A DNA stretch of 64,000 bases from Pseudomonas taetrolens (lineage in GTDB: Bacteria > Pseudomonadota > Gammaproteobacteria > Pseudomonadales > Pseudomonadaceae), in NCBI RefSeq assembly GCF_900475285.1, contig NZ_LS483370.1, positions 2,370,001-2,434,000 on the forward strand, read 5' to 3'. Below, in pieces: positions 46,339 through 55,756 of this stretch. Each line of letters begins with the position of its first letter. The stretch's first letter is position 1. A program made the position numbers and the translations under genes. The notes under the pieces are model-generated. The model was not told where the DNA came from. It was given only the letters and a program-made list of their open reading frames with translations, and did no database searches.

Positions 46339-47439
46339 ATGTTTGAACTGGATCATGATTTGGCGCAGGACATCGTTGATCGCGCGATGGCCATCTTGCC
46401 GTACAACGTGAATGTCATGGACAGCCAGGGCTTGATTCTGGGCAGCGGTGAGCCCGACCGCATCAACACCCGGCATGAGGGGGCGCAGTTGGTGCTGAGC
46501 AACGGGCGGGTGGTGGAGATCGACGTACAGACCGCCAAATGCCTGAAAGGCGTGCAGCCCGGCATCAACTTGCCGCTGCTCCTCGATCAGCGGTTGATTG
46601 GCGTGCTGGGGCTCACCGGCGATCCCGAAGCGCTGCGCACTTACGCCGAACTGGTGCGCATGACCGCAGAAATGCTGGTCGGGCAGCGTTATCAGCAGGC
46701 CGAACAACAGTGGCGGCGACAACGCTGCGACGATCTGGTGGCCTTGTTGCTGAGCGAAGGCGGGGATTCCCCGCGGCTGATCGACGAAGCCCAGCAGCTG
46801 GGGCTCAAGCCGCAGCTGTCACGGATTCCGTACCTGTTTGAGTTGGGCAAGGGGCACAGTGCCGAAGCCTTGAGTACCTGGCTGCAATCGCGCTATCCGG
46901 ACAGTTGGTGCGTGACCCCGGCGACCGCTTCATTGCTCTGGTGTCGACCTGCAACTGCCGCCCTTGACGATCTGCGCTTGCTCGAAAAGCTGGATGCGCA
47001 GGGCTGGCACGTGTTGCGTATTGCCGCGGGCGGGCAGGCCGATGCCCTTAAAGGTTTGCGCCGTTGCTATCGGCGGGTTGGAGACTTGCTGGCCTATGGT
47101 CGAGATGTGTTGCCCCAGGCACGCCTGCTGCCCCTCGATCGCTACCGGTTGCCCGTGATGCTGTGGCGCCATCGCAATGATGATGCGCTTGAAGAGTTGC
47201 TCGGGCCCTTGCACAAAGTCGTGGCCAAGGACAGCAACGGCCAATTGATCGCAACCCTGCGCAGCTGGTGTGAACACGATGGTCAAAGTCAGGCCTGCGC
47301 CGATGCCCTGGGTATTCATCGCAACAGCCTGCGTTACCGCATGGAACGTATCGCTGAGTTAAGTGGCGTCGATCCGCTGAGCCTCAATGGCATGCTCGCG
47401 TTGTACCTGGGGGTGCAGTTGTTGCCCATGCAGCCGTAG
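46339..47439 (+). CDS. cdaR: CdaR/SdaR-type sugar-diacid regulator
   Basis: This 366-residue transcription activator of the CdaR family responds to glycerate or sugar diacids in characterised relatives. The N-terminal diacid-recognition region contains AQDIVDRAMAILPYNVNVMDSQG and GLTGDPEALRTYAELVR, the SdaR signature. The C-terminal helix-turn-helix of the PucR type has SQACADALGIHRNSLRYRM. The gene lies between a divergent MFS transporter and a downstream glycerate kinase, both probable targets. The 158-base divergent interval is the likely binding region. Confidence 0.9.
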   Translation: MFELDHDLAQDIVDRAMAILPYNVNVMDSQGLILGSGEPDRINTRHEGAQLVLSNGRVVEIDVQTAKCLKGVQPGINLPLLLDQRLIGVLGLTGDPEALRTYAELVRMTAEMLVGQRYQQAEQQWRRQRCDDLVALLLSEGGDSPRLIDEAQQLGLKPQLSRIPYLFELGKGHSAEALSTWLQSRYPDSWCVTPATASLLWCRPATAALDDLRLLEKLDAQGWHVLRIAAGGQADALKGLRRCYRRVGDLLAYGRDVLPQARLLPLDRYRLPVMLWRHRNDDALEELLGPLHKVVAKDSNGQLIATLRSWCEHDGQSQACADALGIHRNSLRYRMERIAELSGVDPLSLNGMLALYLGVQLLPMQP

Positions 47440-47615
47440 AACCCATTAAGTCCGCAGTTTCGGGCTTTGGGCGAACAGGGGGAGGCGTCGGAGCCCTTCA
47501 GTCCGGCAGTCTTGTAACAATGAACAACAAACCCCGTGAATGCTTGTGCACCAGACTGGCGTGTTTGGCGGTGGTTACTGGCAGCATGGACAGCATAAGA
47601 ACTGGAGACTCGCCC

Positions 47616-48770
47616 ATGAAAATCGTGATTGCCCCCGACTCGTTCAAAGACAGCCTGAGCGCCCTAAAGGTGGCCGATGCCATTGCTGAAGGATTGGCCG
47701 AAGCATTGCCCGGTGCGCACCTGGTCAAATGTCCGATGGCCGATGGCGGCGAAGGCACGGTCGAGGCAATTGTCACCGCGGGAAATGGCCAACTGCGCCG
47801 TCATCAGGTGCAGGGGCCACTGGGCACTCCGGTTGACGCGCATTGGGGCTGGTTGCCTGACAGCCGCACAGCCATCATCGAAATGGCTGAAGCCAGCGGC
47901 TTGCAACTGGTGGCCCCGGGGCAGCGTGATGCGTGCACCAGCAGCACATTCGGAACCGGCCAGTTGATCAAGGCGGCGCTCGACGAAGGCGCGCAACGCA
48001 TTATCCTGGCCATCGGCGGCAGTGCCACCAACGATGCTGGCGCGGGTGCGCTGCAGGCGCTGGGCCTGGGGCTGTTCGATGATCAAGGCAACGCCCTGGC
48101 GCGTGGTGGCCTGGCCCTGGCCAAGGTGGCGCGCATTGAACTGGCAGGCCTGGATACGCGCTTGGCCGACGTACGCTTTGAAATCGCCGCCGACGTCAAC
48201 AACCCGCTGTGTGGCGACCACGGTGCTTCGGCGATTTTCGGTCCGCAAAAAGGCGCGTCTCCCGAGCAGGTGCTTGAGCTCGACCGAGCGCTGGGTCACT
48301 TTGCCGATCACTGTGCGCGGGTTTTACCCAGGGATGTACGTCAAGAGCCGGGATCGGGTGCCGCCGGAGGCCTCGGTTTTGCTGCGAAGGCGTTTTTTGG
48401 TGCGCAATTCCGGGCGGGTGTGGAGGTGGTTGCCGAACTGGTCGGGCTGGCGGACGCCGTCAAAGGGGCCGATCTGGTGATCACCGGCGAAGGACGATTC
48501 GACGCGCAAACCCTGCGCGGTAAAACGCCTTTTGGGGTGGCGCGGATTGCACAGCAGCAGGGCGTACCGGTTATCGTCCTGGCCGGCACGCTCGGTGAGG
48601 GCTATCAAAGCATGTACGAACACGGGGTCAATGCAGCGTTTGCCTTGACCAGTGGCCCGATGACCCTCGAAGAAGCCTGTATCCGGACCGCGCAATTGCT
48701 CACTGATCGGGCGCGGGATATCGCCCGTGTGTGGGCGTTGAGCCCGGCGGCAGGCTCAGCGCCACTGTAA
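47616..48770 (+). CDS. glxK: Glycerate kinase
   Basis: This enzyme phosphorylates D-glycerate with ATP (2-phosphoglycerate in the GarK/GlxK family), feeding lower glycolysis. It has 384 residues of the type I glycerate kinase fold. MKIVIAPDSFKDSLSA is the classical N-terminus, with CPMADGGEGTVEA, LAIGGSATNDAGAG and VITGEGRFDAQT as further blocks. The frame is open upstream, but the ATG at 47616 with GGAG is correct. It is downstream of cdaR in the same direction with a gap of about 176 bases. Confidence 0.95.
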   Translation: MKIVIAPDSFKDSLSALKVADAIAEGLAEALPGAHLVKCPMADGGEGTVEAIVTAGNGQLRRHQVQGPLGTPVDAHWGWLPDSRTAIIEMAEASGLQLVAPGQRDACTSSTFGTGQLIKAALDEGAQRIILAIGGSATNDAGAGALQALGLGLFDDQGNALARGGLALAKVARIELAGLDTRLADVRFEIAADVNNPLCGDHGASAIFGPQKGASPEQVLELDRALGHFADHCARVLPRDVRQEPGSGAAGGLGFAAKAFFGAQFRAGVEVVAELVGLADAVKGADLVITGEGRFDAQTLRGKTPFGVARIAQQQGVPVIVLAGTLGEGYQSMYEHGVNAAFALTSGPMTLEEACIRTAQLLTDRARDIARVWALSPAAGSAPL

Positions 48771-48780
48771 ACCTCGCGCC

Positions 48781-48823
48781 TGCTCGTGACAGCATGGTTG
48801 CCGCGCAACCTTCATCACGAGCA
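48781..48823. repeat. REP-like nested inverted repeat
   Basis: TGCTCGTGA (48781-48789) and TCACGAGCA (48815-48823) enclose a second perfect dyad, GGTTG (48796-48800) and CAACC (48806-48810). It lies 10 bases after the glxK stop. The TGCTCGTGA arms resemble short extragenic repeats common in Pseudomonas. Confidence 0.6.
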
Positions 48824-48883
48824 AGCCCGCGCAAAAATCGTGTAAGCTTTCGGGCTCTTCGCATTCGACCCTTAGCGAGCCCT

Positions 48884-50227
48884 ATGCCGTCGTTCTTCAA
48901 GCGTTCCTTGTTGCCCAAATTACGCAGCTTTCCGTTGTCCGCCGATGCCTTTGGCATCTTGTCCGGTGCGGCCGAGTTCCGTCGTTGCCTGCTGGAAAAA
49001 ATTGCCGGTGCCCGTCATCGCATCACGCTGGTGGCTTTGTATCTGCAACAGGACGAAGCCGGGCAGGAAATCCTCGATGCCCTGCACGCGGCCAAGGCAG
49101 CACGACCTGAACTGGAAATCGTTGTACTGGTTGACTGGCTGCGCGCCCAGCGCGGGTTGATCGGTGCTGGCAAACAGCCGGGCAACGCGGCCTGGTACCA
49201 GGCGCAAACCGCAGCCCACGATACCGAAGTGCCGATCTATGGCGTGCCGGTGCAAACCCGGGAACTGTTCGGGGTGCTGCACCTTAAAGGCTTTATCGTT
49301 GACGATTGCGTCATCTACAGCGGTGCCAGCCTGAACAACGTGTACCTGCACAAGTTCGACAAATACCGTTTCGACCGCTACCACGTGCTGCAAAACAAGG
49401 CGCTGGCGGATTCGATGCAGGGTTTCATCCAGGAAAACCTGCTCGCCACCAAGGCTGTGCACCGCCTTGATCTGCCTTCGCTGCCCAGCACCCGCAGCTT
49501 GCGCAGTGCCATCGGCGATTTGCGCAGCCGCCTGAAAAAAGCCAGCTATGACACCCACGGCGGTACGGTTGGGCACTTTGGCCTGTCAGTCAGCCCGCTG
49601 TTGGGCGTGGGCAAGAACAACCCGCTGAGCCGGGTGATTTGTGAGCTGATTGCCAGTGCCCAGCAACAACTGACCATTTGCACGCCGTACTTCAACCTGC
49701 CGTTACCGGTGACCCGTGAGATCAATCGGGCCCTGGAACGCGGGGTGAAAATCGATATCGTGGTCGGTGACAAGACGGCCAATGACTTCTACATCCCGCC
49801 GAGCGAACCCTTCAAAGTGATCGCGGCGTTGCCGTATCTGTATGAGCTGAGCTTGCGCCGTTTTGCCAAACGTCATCAGCGCATGATCGACAGCGGTTTG
49901 CTGAACCTGCACCTGTGGCGTGACGGCGACAACACCTATCACCTTAAAGGTATGTGGGTGGATGATCGCTACACGTTATTGACCGGCAACAACCTGAATC
50001 CGCGGGCCTTCCGGCTTGATCTGGAAAACGGTCTGTTGATCGATGACCCGCGGCGTGAACTGCTGGAGCCGCGGAGCAAGGAGCTGGAGGCCATTTTTGT
50101 CCATACCCAGCGCATCAGCAGTTTCAAGGATCTGGAAACACTGGTCGACTATCCGCCAGCAGTGGCCAGGTTCTTGCGACGGGTCAGCCGGGTTCGCATC
50201 GAGCGACTGTTGTACCGGATCCTCTGA
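48884..50227 (+). CDS. pssA: CDP-diacylglycerol-serine O-phosphatidyltransferase (PLD type)
   Basis: This phosphatidylserine synthase commits CDP-diacylglycerol to the phosphatidylethanolamine branch of membrane lipid synthesis. Its 447 residues match the E. coli PssA length (451). Two HKD phospholipase-D motifs are present: H133-x-K135-x4-D140 in HLKGFIVDD and H353-x-K355 in YHLKGMWVDD. No membrane helices are seen, as in the E. coli peripheral enzyme. The frame is open upstream, but the ATG at 48884 (MPSFFKRSLL) is the family start. It is monocistronic. The following 296 bases to the SCO gene show no further gene. Confidence 0.95.
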   Translation: MPSFFKRSLLPKLRSFPLSADAFGILSGAAEFRRCLLEKIAGARHRITLVALYLQQDEAGQEILDALHAAKAARPELEIVVLVDWLRAQRGLIGAGKQPGNAAWYQAQTAAHDTEVPIYGVPVQTRELFGVLHLKGFIVDDCVIYSGASLNNVYLHKFDKYRFDRYHVLQNKALADSMQGFIQENLLATKAVHRLDLPSLPSTRSLRSAIGDLRSRLKKASYDTHGGTVGHFGLSVSPLLGVGKNNPLSRVICELIASAQQQLTICTPYFNLPLPVTREINRALERGVKIDIVVGDKTANDFYIPPSEPFKVIAALPYLYELSLRRFAKRHQRMIDSGLLNLHLWRDGDNTYHLKGMWVDDRYTLLTGNNLNPRAFRLDLENGLLIDDPRRELLEPRSKELEAIFVHTQRISSFKDLETLVDYPPAVARFLRRVSRVRIERLLYRIL

Positions 50228-50523
50228 TCTGCCTGTTTCAGGACGCCCTCCATTGCAACACCGGGCTGAGGCAATTTGTCGCAGCGGCGCTGTGTCGCCC
50301 GGTTTTACTGGCTGACCGCCTATAAGCGCACTGGTTTGGGGCGCACTCGCCGTGCGCACACGGGGGGAGAGTGGTAAATTCAGCGCCCATGAAACGCGTG
50401 ACCCCACAGCAATCGTGCGTTCTTGAAATGGCCAGCCATTGATCAAGACACGTACACACCTGCCACACAGTGCGCAGGGCAAAGGCTTTCTCTTCGGAGC
50501 AGGGCCGCTTAAAGGAACCTTCC

Positions 50524-51129
50524 ATGAATGAATTACTGACTCGCCGCCACGTCGTGGCAGGTCTTGGCTTGCTCAGTCTCGGTCTGCTCGCCGGTTGCGA
50601 TCCAAGCAGTGGTTTGTCGTACAAGTACGGTAAAGATTTGAGCAACGAAATCCTGGGCCGCAAGTTCAAGCTCAGGGATGCCGAAGGCAACGAAATGATG
50701 CTTGGCAGCTTCCGCGGCATGATGCCGATGATTTTCTTCGGTTTCACCCAGTGCCCGGCCGTGTGTCCGACGGCGCTGGCCCGTGCCGCGCAGATCAAGA
50801 AGATGATGGGCCCGGACGGTGACCGGCTGCAGGTGGTGTTTATCACCGTCGATCCTGAACGCGACAAGCCGGCCATGCTCGATGCCTACGTCAAAGCCTT
50901 CGACCCGAGCTTTATTGCCCTGTCCGGTACATTGGAAGAAACCGCGGCAACGGCTAAAGAGTTCAAGGTGTTCTACGAAAAGATCCCGACCGGGTCCTCG
51001 TACACGATGTCCCACACCGCGACCAGTTTCGTCTTTGATTCCCGCGGTGTGTTGCGCCTGGGCCTCTCGCCCTCGCTCTCGGCCAAACAGTGCACCGAAG
51101 ACCTGCTGACCGTGATGTCGGTCTGCTAA
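50524..51129 (+). CDS. SCO1/SenC-family copper chaperone lipoprotein
   Basis: This 201-residue membrane-anchored chaperone delivers copper to the CuA site of cytochrome c oxidase. The lipobox LLAGC puts the lipidated residue at C25. A thioredoxin-like fold follows, with C77-x3-C81 (FTQCPAVCP) and the distal His164 (YTMSHTATSF), the copper-binding set of Sco proteins. The AAAGGAAC site precedes the ATG at 50524; a longer frame is not needed. The PCuAC gene follows after 29 bases, so the two form a CuA assembly unit. The oxidase genes are not in the window. Confidence 0.93.
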   Translation: MNELLTRRHVVAGLGLLSLGLLAGCDPSSGLSYKYGKDLSNEILGRKFKLRDAEGNEMMLGSFRGMMPMIFFGFTQCPAVCPTALARAAQIKKMMGPDGDRLQVVFITVDPERDKPAMLDAYVKAFDPSFIALSGTLEETAATAKEFKVFYEKIPTGSSYTMSHTATSFVFDSRGVLRLGLSPSLSAKQCTEDLLTVMSVC

Positions 51130-51158
51130 TCAACGCCTACCTTGCGAGAGACAAAACC

Positions 51159-51626
51159 ATGAAGCCTGTTAAATACCTGTTGCTGTCGTTGCTGGGCATG
51201 AGCCTGCAGGTTTCTGCACAAACAGTGGTAGAGGATGCCTGGGTCCGTGCAACGGTCGCCGGACAGCCCTCGAGCGGTGCGTTCATGCACATCACCTCGA
51301 CCACCGACAGCAAGCTGATCGACGTCAAATCCCCGGTTGCCGGAACGGTGCAAATCCATCAATCAACCATGGAAAACGACGTCATGAGCATGAAGTCAGT
51401 GGCCTCCGTGGCGTTGCCGGCCGGCAAGACCGTCAACATTGACCCTGAGGGTTATCACGTGATGTTGATGGACCTGGTCGGGCAGATCAAGGATGGCCAG
51501 GATGTGCCGCTGACGCTGGTGGTGGAAAATGCCAAGGGCGAGAAAGAGTCGATCGAAGTCACGGCCAAGGCCCGTGCCCTCAACAGCATGCCCATGCACC
51601 ACCATGACCACGGTGCCATGCACTGA
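51159..51626 (+). CDS. PCuAC periplasmic copper chaperone
   Basis: This 155-residue periplasmic copper(I) chaperone loads CuA-containing oxidases with Sco. The signal peptide runs to about residue 20 (SLQVSA-QT). The copper motif H-X10-M-X21-H-X-M is exact, at H67, M78, H100 and M102. The C-terminus adds a Met/His-rich tail (MPMHHHDHGAMH) that may bind further copper. It follows the SCO gene after 29 bases. The frame is open 69 bases upstream, but the ATG at 51159 starts the signal peptide. Confidence 0.94.
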   Translation: MKPVKYLLLSLLGMSLQVSAQTVVEDAWVRATVAGQPSSGAFMHITSTTDSKLIDVKSPVAGTVQIHQSTMENDVMSMKSVASVALPAGKTVNIDPEGYHVMLMDLVGQIKDGQDVPLTLVVENAKGEKESIEVTAKARALNSMPMHHHDHGAMH

Positions 51627-51640
51627 CCGGTCAACCGGAC

Positions 51641-52144
51641 ATGGGCCTGCACACTATCCGTGCAGTGACGGCTGCCGAGGTTCCTGATGTTCTGGACTTT
51701 GTCATGCAGGCCCGGGCCGGACTGTTCCCGGCGCTAAGCGCCGGGGGCTTGCCGGCTGACCTGGCTGATTTTCGCCAGGTGTACCTGGAGGGCGAGGGGC
51801 GTTTTCTGATCGCCGTTGAAAACAGCCGGATAATCGGCTCTATCGGCTATCTACCCTACGACCGGCGCTTTGCGCAGCTCGATTATCGTGGCGCCAGGGT
51901 GGTGGAGGTCGTACGCCTGTTTGTGCTGCCCGAATACCGTCGTGCGGGGTTGGCGCGAGCGCTGTACCGTGCAGTGCAAGCGCTGGCTGCCGACATCGGG
52001 GTTGAAGTGATGTATCTGCACACTCATCCGTTTCTGCCCGGCGCCATTGAGTTCTGGGGGCGGCAGGGGTTTACGGTGGTTGATGTGGAAACCGATCCGG
52101 TATGGCAAACCACCCACATGGAATACCGCCTGCCAGTCGCCTGA
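51641..52144 (+). CDS. GNAT-family N-acetyltransferase
   Basis: This 167-residue GCN5-type acetyltransferase begins MGLHTIRAVTAAEVPDV. The acetyl-CoA pocket segment VVEVVRLFVLPEYRRAGLAR has the R/Q-x-x-G/A pattern. Motif B follows around IEFWGRQGFTVVD. The start is 15 bases after the PCuAC stop, so it may be cotranscribed with the copper chaperones. The acceptor is unknown. It converges on the porin gene with 4 bases between the stops. Confidence 0.85.
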   Translation: MGLHTIRAVTAAEVPDVLDFVMQARAGLFPALSAGGLPADLADFRQVYLEGEGRFLIAVENSRIIGSIGYLPYDRRFAQLDYRGARVVEVVRLFVLPEYRRAGLARALYRAVQALAADIGVEVMYLHTHPFLPGAIEFWGRQGFTVVDVETDPVWQTTHMEYRLPVA

Positions 52145-52148
52145 CAGG

Positions 52149-53492
52149 TCAGAACCGTCCACTCAACGGGTATTCGACGGCCAGGCGGATCTGATCCGTG
52201 TCCAGCTCTGCCTGAGCTGTGTTCCCCCGATGTACGTTGTGTCGCAACGACACGACCGCGCCCTTGGCGGCACCGCTCTGTACCACATAGCGCGCTTCCA
52301 GATCCCGCTCCCAGTGCTTGCCTCCTTTTCCGTAACCCAGATAGGCATAACCGCCCCGTGGGTCCACATGGCTGCCGTCAATCTGGCTGCCGCGCACATA
52401 AGCCGCGCTCAAGATCAGGCCCGGCATGCCCCAGGGCGTCATTGCAAGGTCGTAGCGTGCTTGCCACGATTGCTCGTTGGGTGCGTTGAAGTCAGACAAT
52501 TGCAGTGCGTTACTGATGAAAATGGCGCCGCGGGTCACGTAGTCGAACGGGGTGTCACCGTGAACTTTCTGATAACCCAGGCTGAAGCTGTGCGGGCCTT
52601 GGGCATAGGTGCTCAGCAAACTCCAGGTGGTGTTGTCGATGCGTCCTGACAGTGCCTTGCCTTCATCCGTGGTGCGATAAAGGTTGAGGTTGAATGTCAG
52701 TGAACGGTTATCGTCAATGGCGTGGCTGAAGGTGCCGCCCAGGTAATGCTGGTTCCAGGTGTCTTCATAGCGCGAGCTATAAAGGCTGGCGCTGAGGTGC
52801 TTGTCAGGGGTGTACACCAGCCCGGCAAGGTCGAATGCATCGCCCTTGAGCGCATTCGAGTAGTTCACCGCAAAGCCCTGGTTATGGCTGCTGGCGTTGC
52901 GGTCGGTGCTCTCGGTGAAATGCCCGGCAACCATCTTCAGGTGGTTGAACTCGTTGCTGGTGAGGAACACACCGGTCGCTGTTTCTGGCAGTAATCGGCT
53001 GTCAGATGAGCTGAACACCGGTGTTTTCACCCGCTGTTCGCCGTAAGAGACAACGGTTGAAGAGATGCGCAGCTTTAACGCGGCGCCCCCTCGGCTGTAA
53101 TTGTCCTTGGGGTGACCGTCATTATCCAGACTGAGCAAGCGCGCTTTGCCGGCCCGGCCACCACCGCTGTCCAGCTTGAGCCCGAGGTAGGCGTGGGCAT
53201 CGACGCCTGCCCCGATCAAGCCCTGGGTAAAACCCGACTGCCAGGTGCCCATCAGGCCGTAGGCCCATTCTTCGGCGGCGTCATTGCGCTCTGAGCGAGG
53301 CTTGTAAGCATTGCGTGCAGCACCGTTACGGTCGCCGTGGCGATATTTACGACTGTCGTAGACCGTGCGATTGAGCACGCTCCAGGTGCTGTCTTCGATA
53401 AAACCGTTGGCGCTGGACTGGTCGGAGTCGGCCATGACCATCGGGCTGACAAGAGCAATCAACAGCGCGGAACGGCTGGCAACGGCAGTCAT
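52149..53492 (-). CDS. OprD-family outer-membrane porin
   Basis: This 447-residue substrate-specific outer-membrane channel of the OprD/OpdB family starts with a signal peptide (SALLIALVSPMVMA, cleavage near 21-22). It shows alternating amphipathic strands with family blocks AEEWAYGLMGTWQSGFTQG, AYVRGSQIDGSHV and a C-terminal Phe (PLSGRF). The frame extends further upstream, but the ATG at 53492 overlaps the pseudoazurin stop by four bases and is preferred. Substrate unknown; OprD members usually carry small carboxylates or amino acids. It is encoded just after a blue-copper protein. Confidence 0.88.
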   Translation of the reverse strand: MTAVASRSALLIALVSPMVMADSDQSSANGFIEDSTWSVLNRTVYDSRKYRHGDRNGAARNAYKPRSERNDAAEEWAYGLMGTWQSGFTQGLIGAGVDAHAYLGLKLDSGGGRAGKARLLSLDNDGHPKDNYSRGGAALKLRISSTVVSYGEQRVKTPVFSSSDSRLLPETATGVFLTSNEFNHLKMVAGHFTESTDRNASSHNQGFAVNYSNALKGDAFDLAGLVYTPDKHLSASLYSSRYEDTWNQHYLGGTFSHAIDDNRSLTFNLNLYRTTDEGKALSGRIDNTTWSLLSTYAQGPHSFSLGYQKVHGDTPFDYVTRGAIFISNALQLSDFNAPNEQSWQARYDLAMTPWGMPGLILSAAYVRGSQIDGSHVDPRGGYAYLGYGKGGKHWERDLEARYVVQSGAAKGAVVSLRHNVHRGNTAQAELDTDQIRLAVEYPLSGRF

Positions 53493-53929
53493 TTCGCGAC
53501 CTGGCGGGACTGAAGGGCAAGGTTCAGGCGATCCAGCGTACGCTTGGGCAGCGTGGCAGGCAACACAGGGGCTGTCGCTGAAGGTGCGCCGACCTGGATC
53601 AACATCACCATGCCCATTGCCAGGTGTGGAATGCACTGGATGCCGTAGAGGCCCGGGACGGCAAAGGTCTGCTCTGTCTCCTGGTTGATCTGGCCCTTGA
53701 ACGCCTGTGCGCCTTCAGGCAGCACGTCCGGCAGGCTGGCGGCGTTGTGACCGCTCTGGGTCGGGATGAATTTGACCGTATCACCGGGGGCAATCTGCAG
53801 GTAGTCCGGCTCATACACCATGCCCGCGTGAGCACTGCGGGTGAGCATCTTGACTTCATGGACTTGTCCGAGCGCAGACGAGCAAAGAACGGCCGAGGCC
53901 AGTAATAGTGTCAGAGAAGAAATTCGCAT
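53489..53929 (-). CDS. Pseudoazurin-like blue copper protein
   Basis: This periplasmic electron carrier of the cupredoxin type has 146 residues. The signal peptide ends near residue 21 (SSALG-QV). The copper ligands of pseudoazurin are all visible: H61 in SGHNAA, and C99, H102 and M107 in CIPHLAMGM. The tail after about residue 115 is longer than in typical pseudoazurins and rich in Ala/Pro. It overlaps the OprD-type porin start by four bases. Pseudoazurins donate electrons to nitrite or nitrous oxide reductases, but no denitrification gene is present here. Confidence 0.85.
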   Translation of the reverse strand: MRISSLTLLLASAVLCSSALGQVHEVKMLTRSAHAGMVYEPDYLQIAPGDTVKFIPTQSGHNAASLPDVLPEGAQAFKGQINQETEQTFAVPGLYGIQCIPHLAMGMVMLIQVGAPSATAPVLPATLPKRTLDRLNLALQSRQVAK

Positions 53930-53951
53930 GTGTCGCCATCCATAAAAACGA

Positions 53952-54743
53952 TCAAGAGGAACGAAATCGCAGAATCTGCGCACCGTCAAAAGGGTCGGTC
54001 AGGTAATGCGCCTGCACGCCGAACGTGGTCAGCAACCGCTGTGGCGTCAGCACGGCCAGTGGTTCGCCCAGGGCCACCAGCCGGCCCCGGTCGAGGATTG
54101 CCAGTCGATCACAGCTCAATGCCTGATTGAGGTCATGCAACGCAATCAATGTGGTAACCGGCAGGGCCTGGACGCCTTTGAGAATGGCCAACTGATGCTG
54201 GATATCCAGGTGGTTGGCGGGTTCATCCAGCAACAGGATTTGTGGACGCTGGGCCAGTGCCCGGGCGATATGTACACGCTGGCGCTCGCCCCCCGAGAGG
54301 CTGCCCCAGGTGCGACTGCGCAAATGTGTGGCATCCACATCACTCAGTGCTTGCTGCACAATGGCATCGTCATTGCGCGACCACGGGCTCAGCGCCGAGA
54401 GCCAGGGCGTGCGGCCCAGGGCAACCGCGTCGAAGACACTGATCGAATCATGGGTGTCGGCCTGTTGCTCAACCACCGCGAGCATTTGCGCAATGCTGCG
54501 TCGGGACAGATGCTTGAACGATTGCCCCTGCATCTGGACGCTGCCGTGGCTGGCCGCACGCAAACCGGCCAGCAACTTGAGCAGGGTGGACTTGCCCGCA
54601 CCGTTCGGCCCGACGATTCCCAGCGTCTCGCCGCGCCGGACATTCAGGTCGATGCCGTGCAGCAGTTCAACATCTCGAACCCGGTACCCCAGGTTTCGGC
54701 AACTCAGCACAGCTTCACCAACCAGGGACGCGATGGCATTCAT
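53952..54743 (-). CDS. btuD: Cobalamin-type ABC importer ATPase
   Basis: This is the ATP-binding subunit of a BtuCDF-like vitamin B12 or corrinoid importer, 263 residues. Walker A GPNGAGKST is at 45-53, the signature LSGGERQRV at about 148, and Walker B LLLDEPANHLD follows. It belongs to the FecE/BtuD subfamily, which also includes siderophore ATPases; the B12 riboswitch upstream of the operon decides the assignment. The ATG at 54743 overlaps the permease stop by four bases. A longer frame reaching 55169 is read-through of btuC. Confidence 0.88.
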   Translation of the reverse strand: MNAIASLVGEAVLSCRNLGYRVRDVELLHGIDLNVRRGETLGIVGPNGAGKSTLLKLLAGLRAASHGSVQMQGQSFKHLSRRSIAQMLAVVEQQADTHDSISVFDAVALGRTPWLSALSPWSRNDDAIVQQALSDVDATHLRSRTWGSLSGGERQRVHIARALAQRPQILLLDEPANHLDIQHQLAILKGVQALPVTTLIALHDLNQALSCDRLAILDRGRLVALGEPLAVLTPQRLLTTFGVQAHYLTDPFDGAQILRFRSS

Positions 54744-55756
54744 CGGGCAGGCCTCCGGCCAATCAGGATCAAGGCAAATACCGGGGCGCCCACCAGTGCC
54801 GTCACCACGCCAACCGGAATCACCTGACCCTTGATCAGGGTGCGCGACAGGATATCGGCGGCGATCAGGAACAAAGCCCCGCCCAGGGCGCTGGCAGGCA
54901 GCAAACGCGCGTGGCCGGTACCCAGCAACAGTCTGGCGGCATGGGGGATGACCAGCCCGACAAAACCAATCGAGCCGACGATCGAAACCATCACGGCGGC
55001 GACCAATGCCGCACAGCTGATCAACGTGAACTGCACCCGCCGTACCGGGATGCCCAGCGAAGCCGCGGAGTCCGCACCGAAGGTGAAGGCATCCAGTGCA
55101 CGTCGGTGCCACAGGCAAACCGCCAGGCCGAACAGCGCGACAGGCACCGCCAGCCCTACGGAGGGCCAACGCACGCCACTGAGATTGCCCAGCAGCCAGA
55201 ACATGATGCCGCGGGCCTGTTCGGCGCTAGCCGATTTGGTAATCAAGAAGGCGGTGATGGCATTGAACAGCTGTGAGGCTGCAATACCCGCGAGAATGAT
55301 CTGCCCGGTGCCGCTGGCCGGCCCGCTGACACGGGCCAGCAATATCACCAGGCCGAAGGCGGCGAGGGCACCGGCAAAGGCCCCCACAGACAGCGAGATC
55401 GCCCCGGCCCCCAAACCCAGCAGCGCCACCAGCACCGCGCCGGTCGAAGCCCCGGCGGAGATACCCAACAGATAAGGATCGGCCAGCGGATTACGCAGCA
55501 ACGACTGCAGGATCACCCCGCACGTGGCGAGGCCCGCACCGCAGGCCGCAGCCACCAGTGCCCGGGTCAGCCGGTAGTTCCAGACGATGCCTTCGTCAAT
55601 CGGGTCCAGCACATGCCCGGCGCTCCACAGCTTGTTGGCCAGCACCTGCAAGACCACACGCGGCTCAATGGCGGTTTCACCGATGGCGACACCGGCGAGC
55701 AGCATGCACAACAGCGTAGCGCCGGCCAACAGGGTGTGGATCAGCCGTGCCGTCAT
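54740..55756 (-). CDS. btuC: Cobalamin-type ABC importer permease
   Basis: This inner-membrane permease of the FecCD/BtuC family has 338 residues and about ten helices. It has the family blocks NPLADPYLLGISAGAS, LILAGIAASQLFNAI and GLVIPHAARLLLG, the last being the coupling-helix region that contacts the ATPase. It overlaps btuF upstream and btuD downstream by four bases each, giving a tightly coupled FCD operon behind a cobalamin riboswitch. The substrate (cobalamin or cobinamide) is inferred from that switch. Confidence 0.88.
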   Translation of the reverse strand: MTARLIHTLLAGATLLCMLLAGVAIGETAIEPRVVLQVLANKLWSAGHVLDPIDEGIVWNYRLTRALVAAACGAGLATCGVILQSLLRNPLADPYLLGISAGASTGAVLVALLGLGAGAISLSVGAFAGALAAFGLVILLARVSGPASGTGQIILAGIAASQLFNAITAFLITKSASAEQARGIMFWLLGNLSGVRWPSVGLAVPVALFGLAVCLWHRRALDAFTFGADSAASLGIPVRRVQFTLISCAALVAAVMVSIVGSIGFVGLVIPHAARLLLGTGHARLLPASALGGALFLIAADILSRTLIKGQVIPVGVVTALVGAPVFALILIGRRPAR

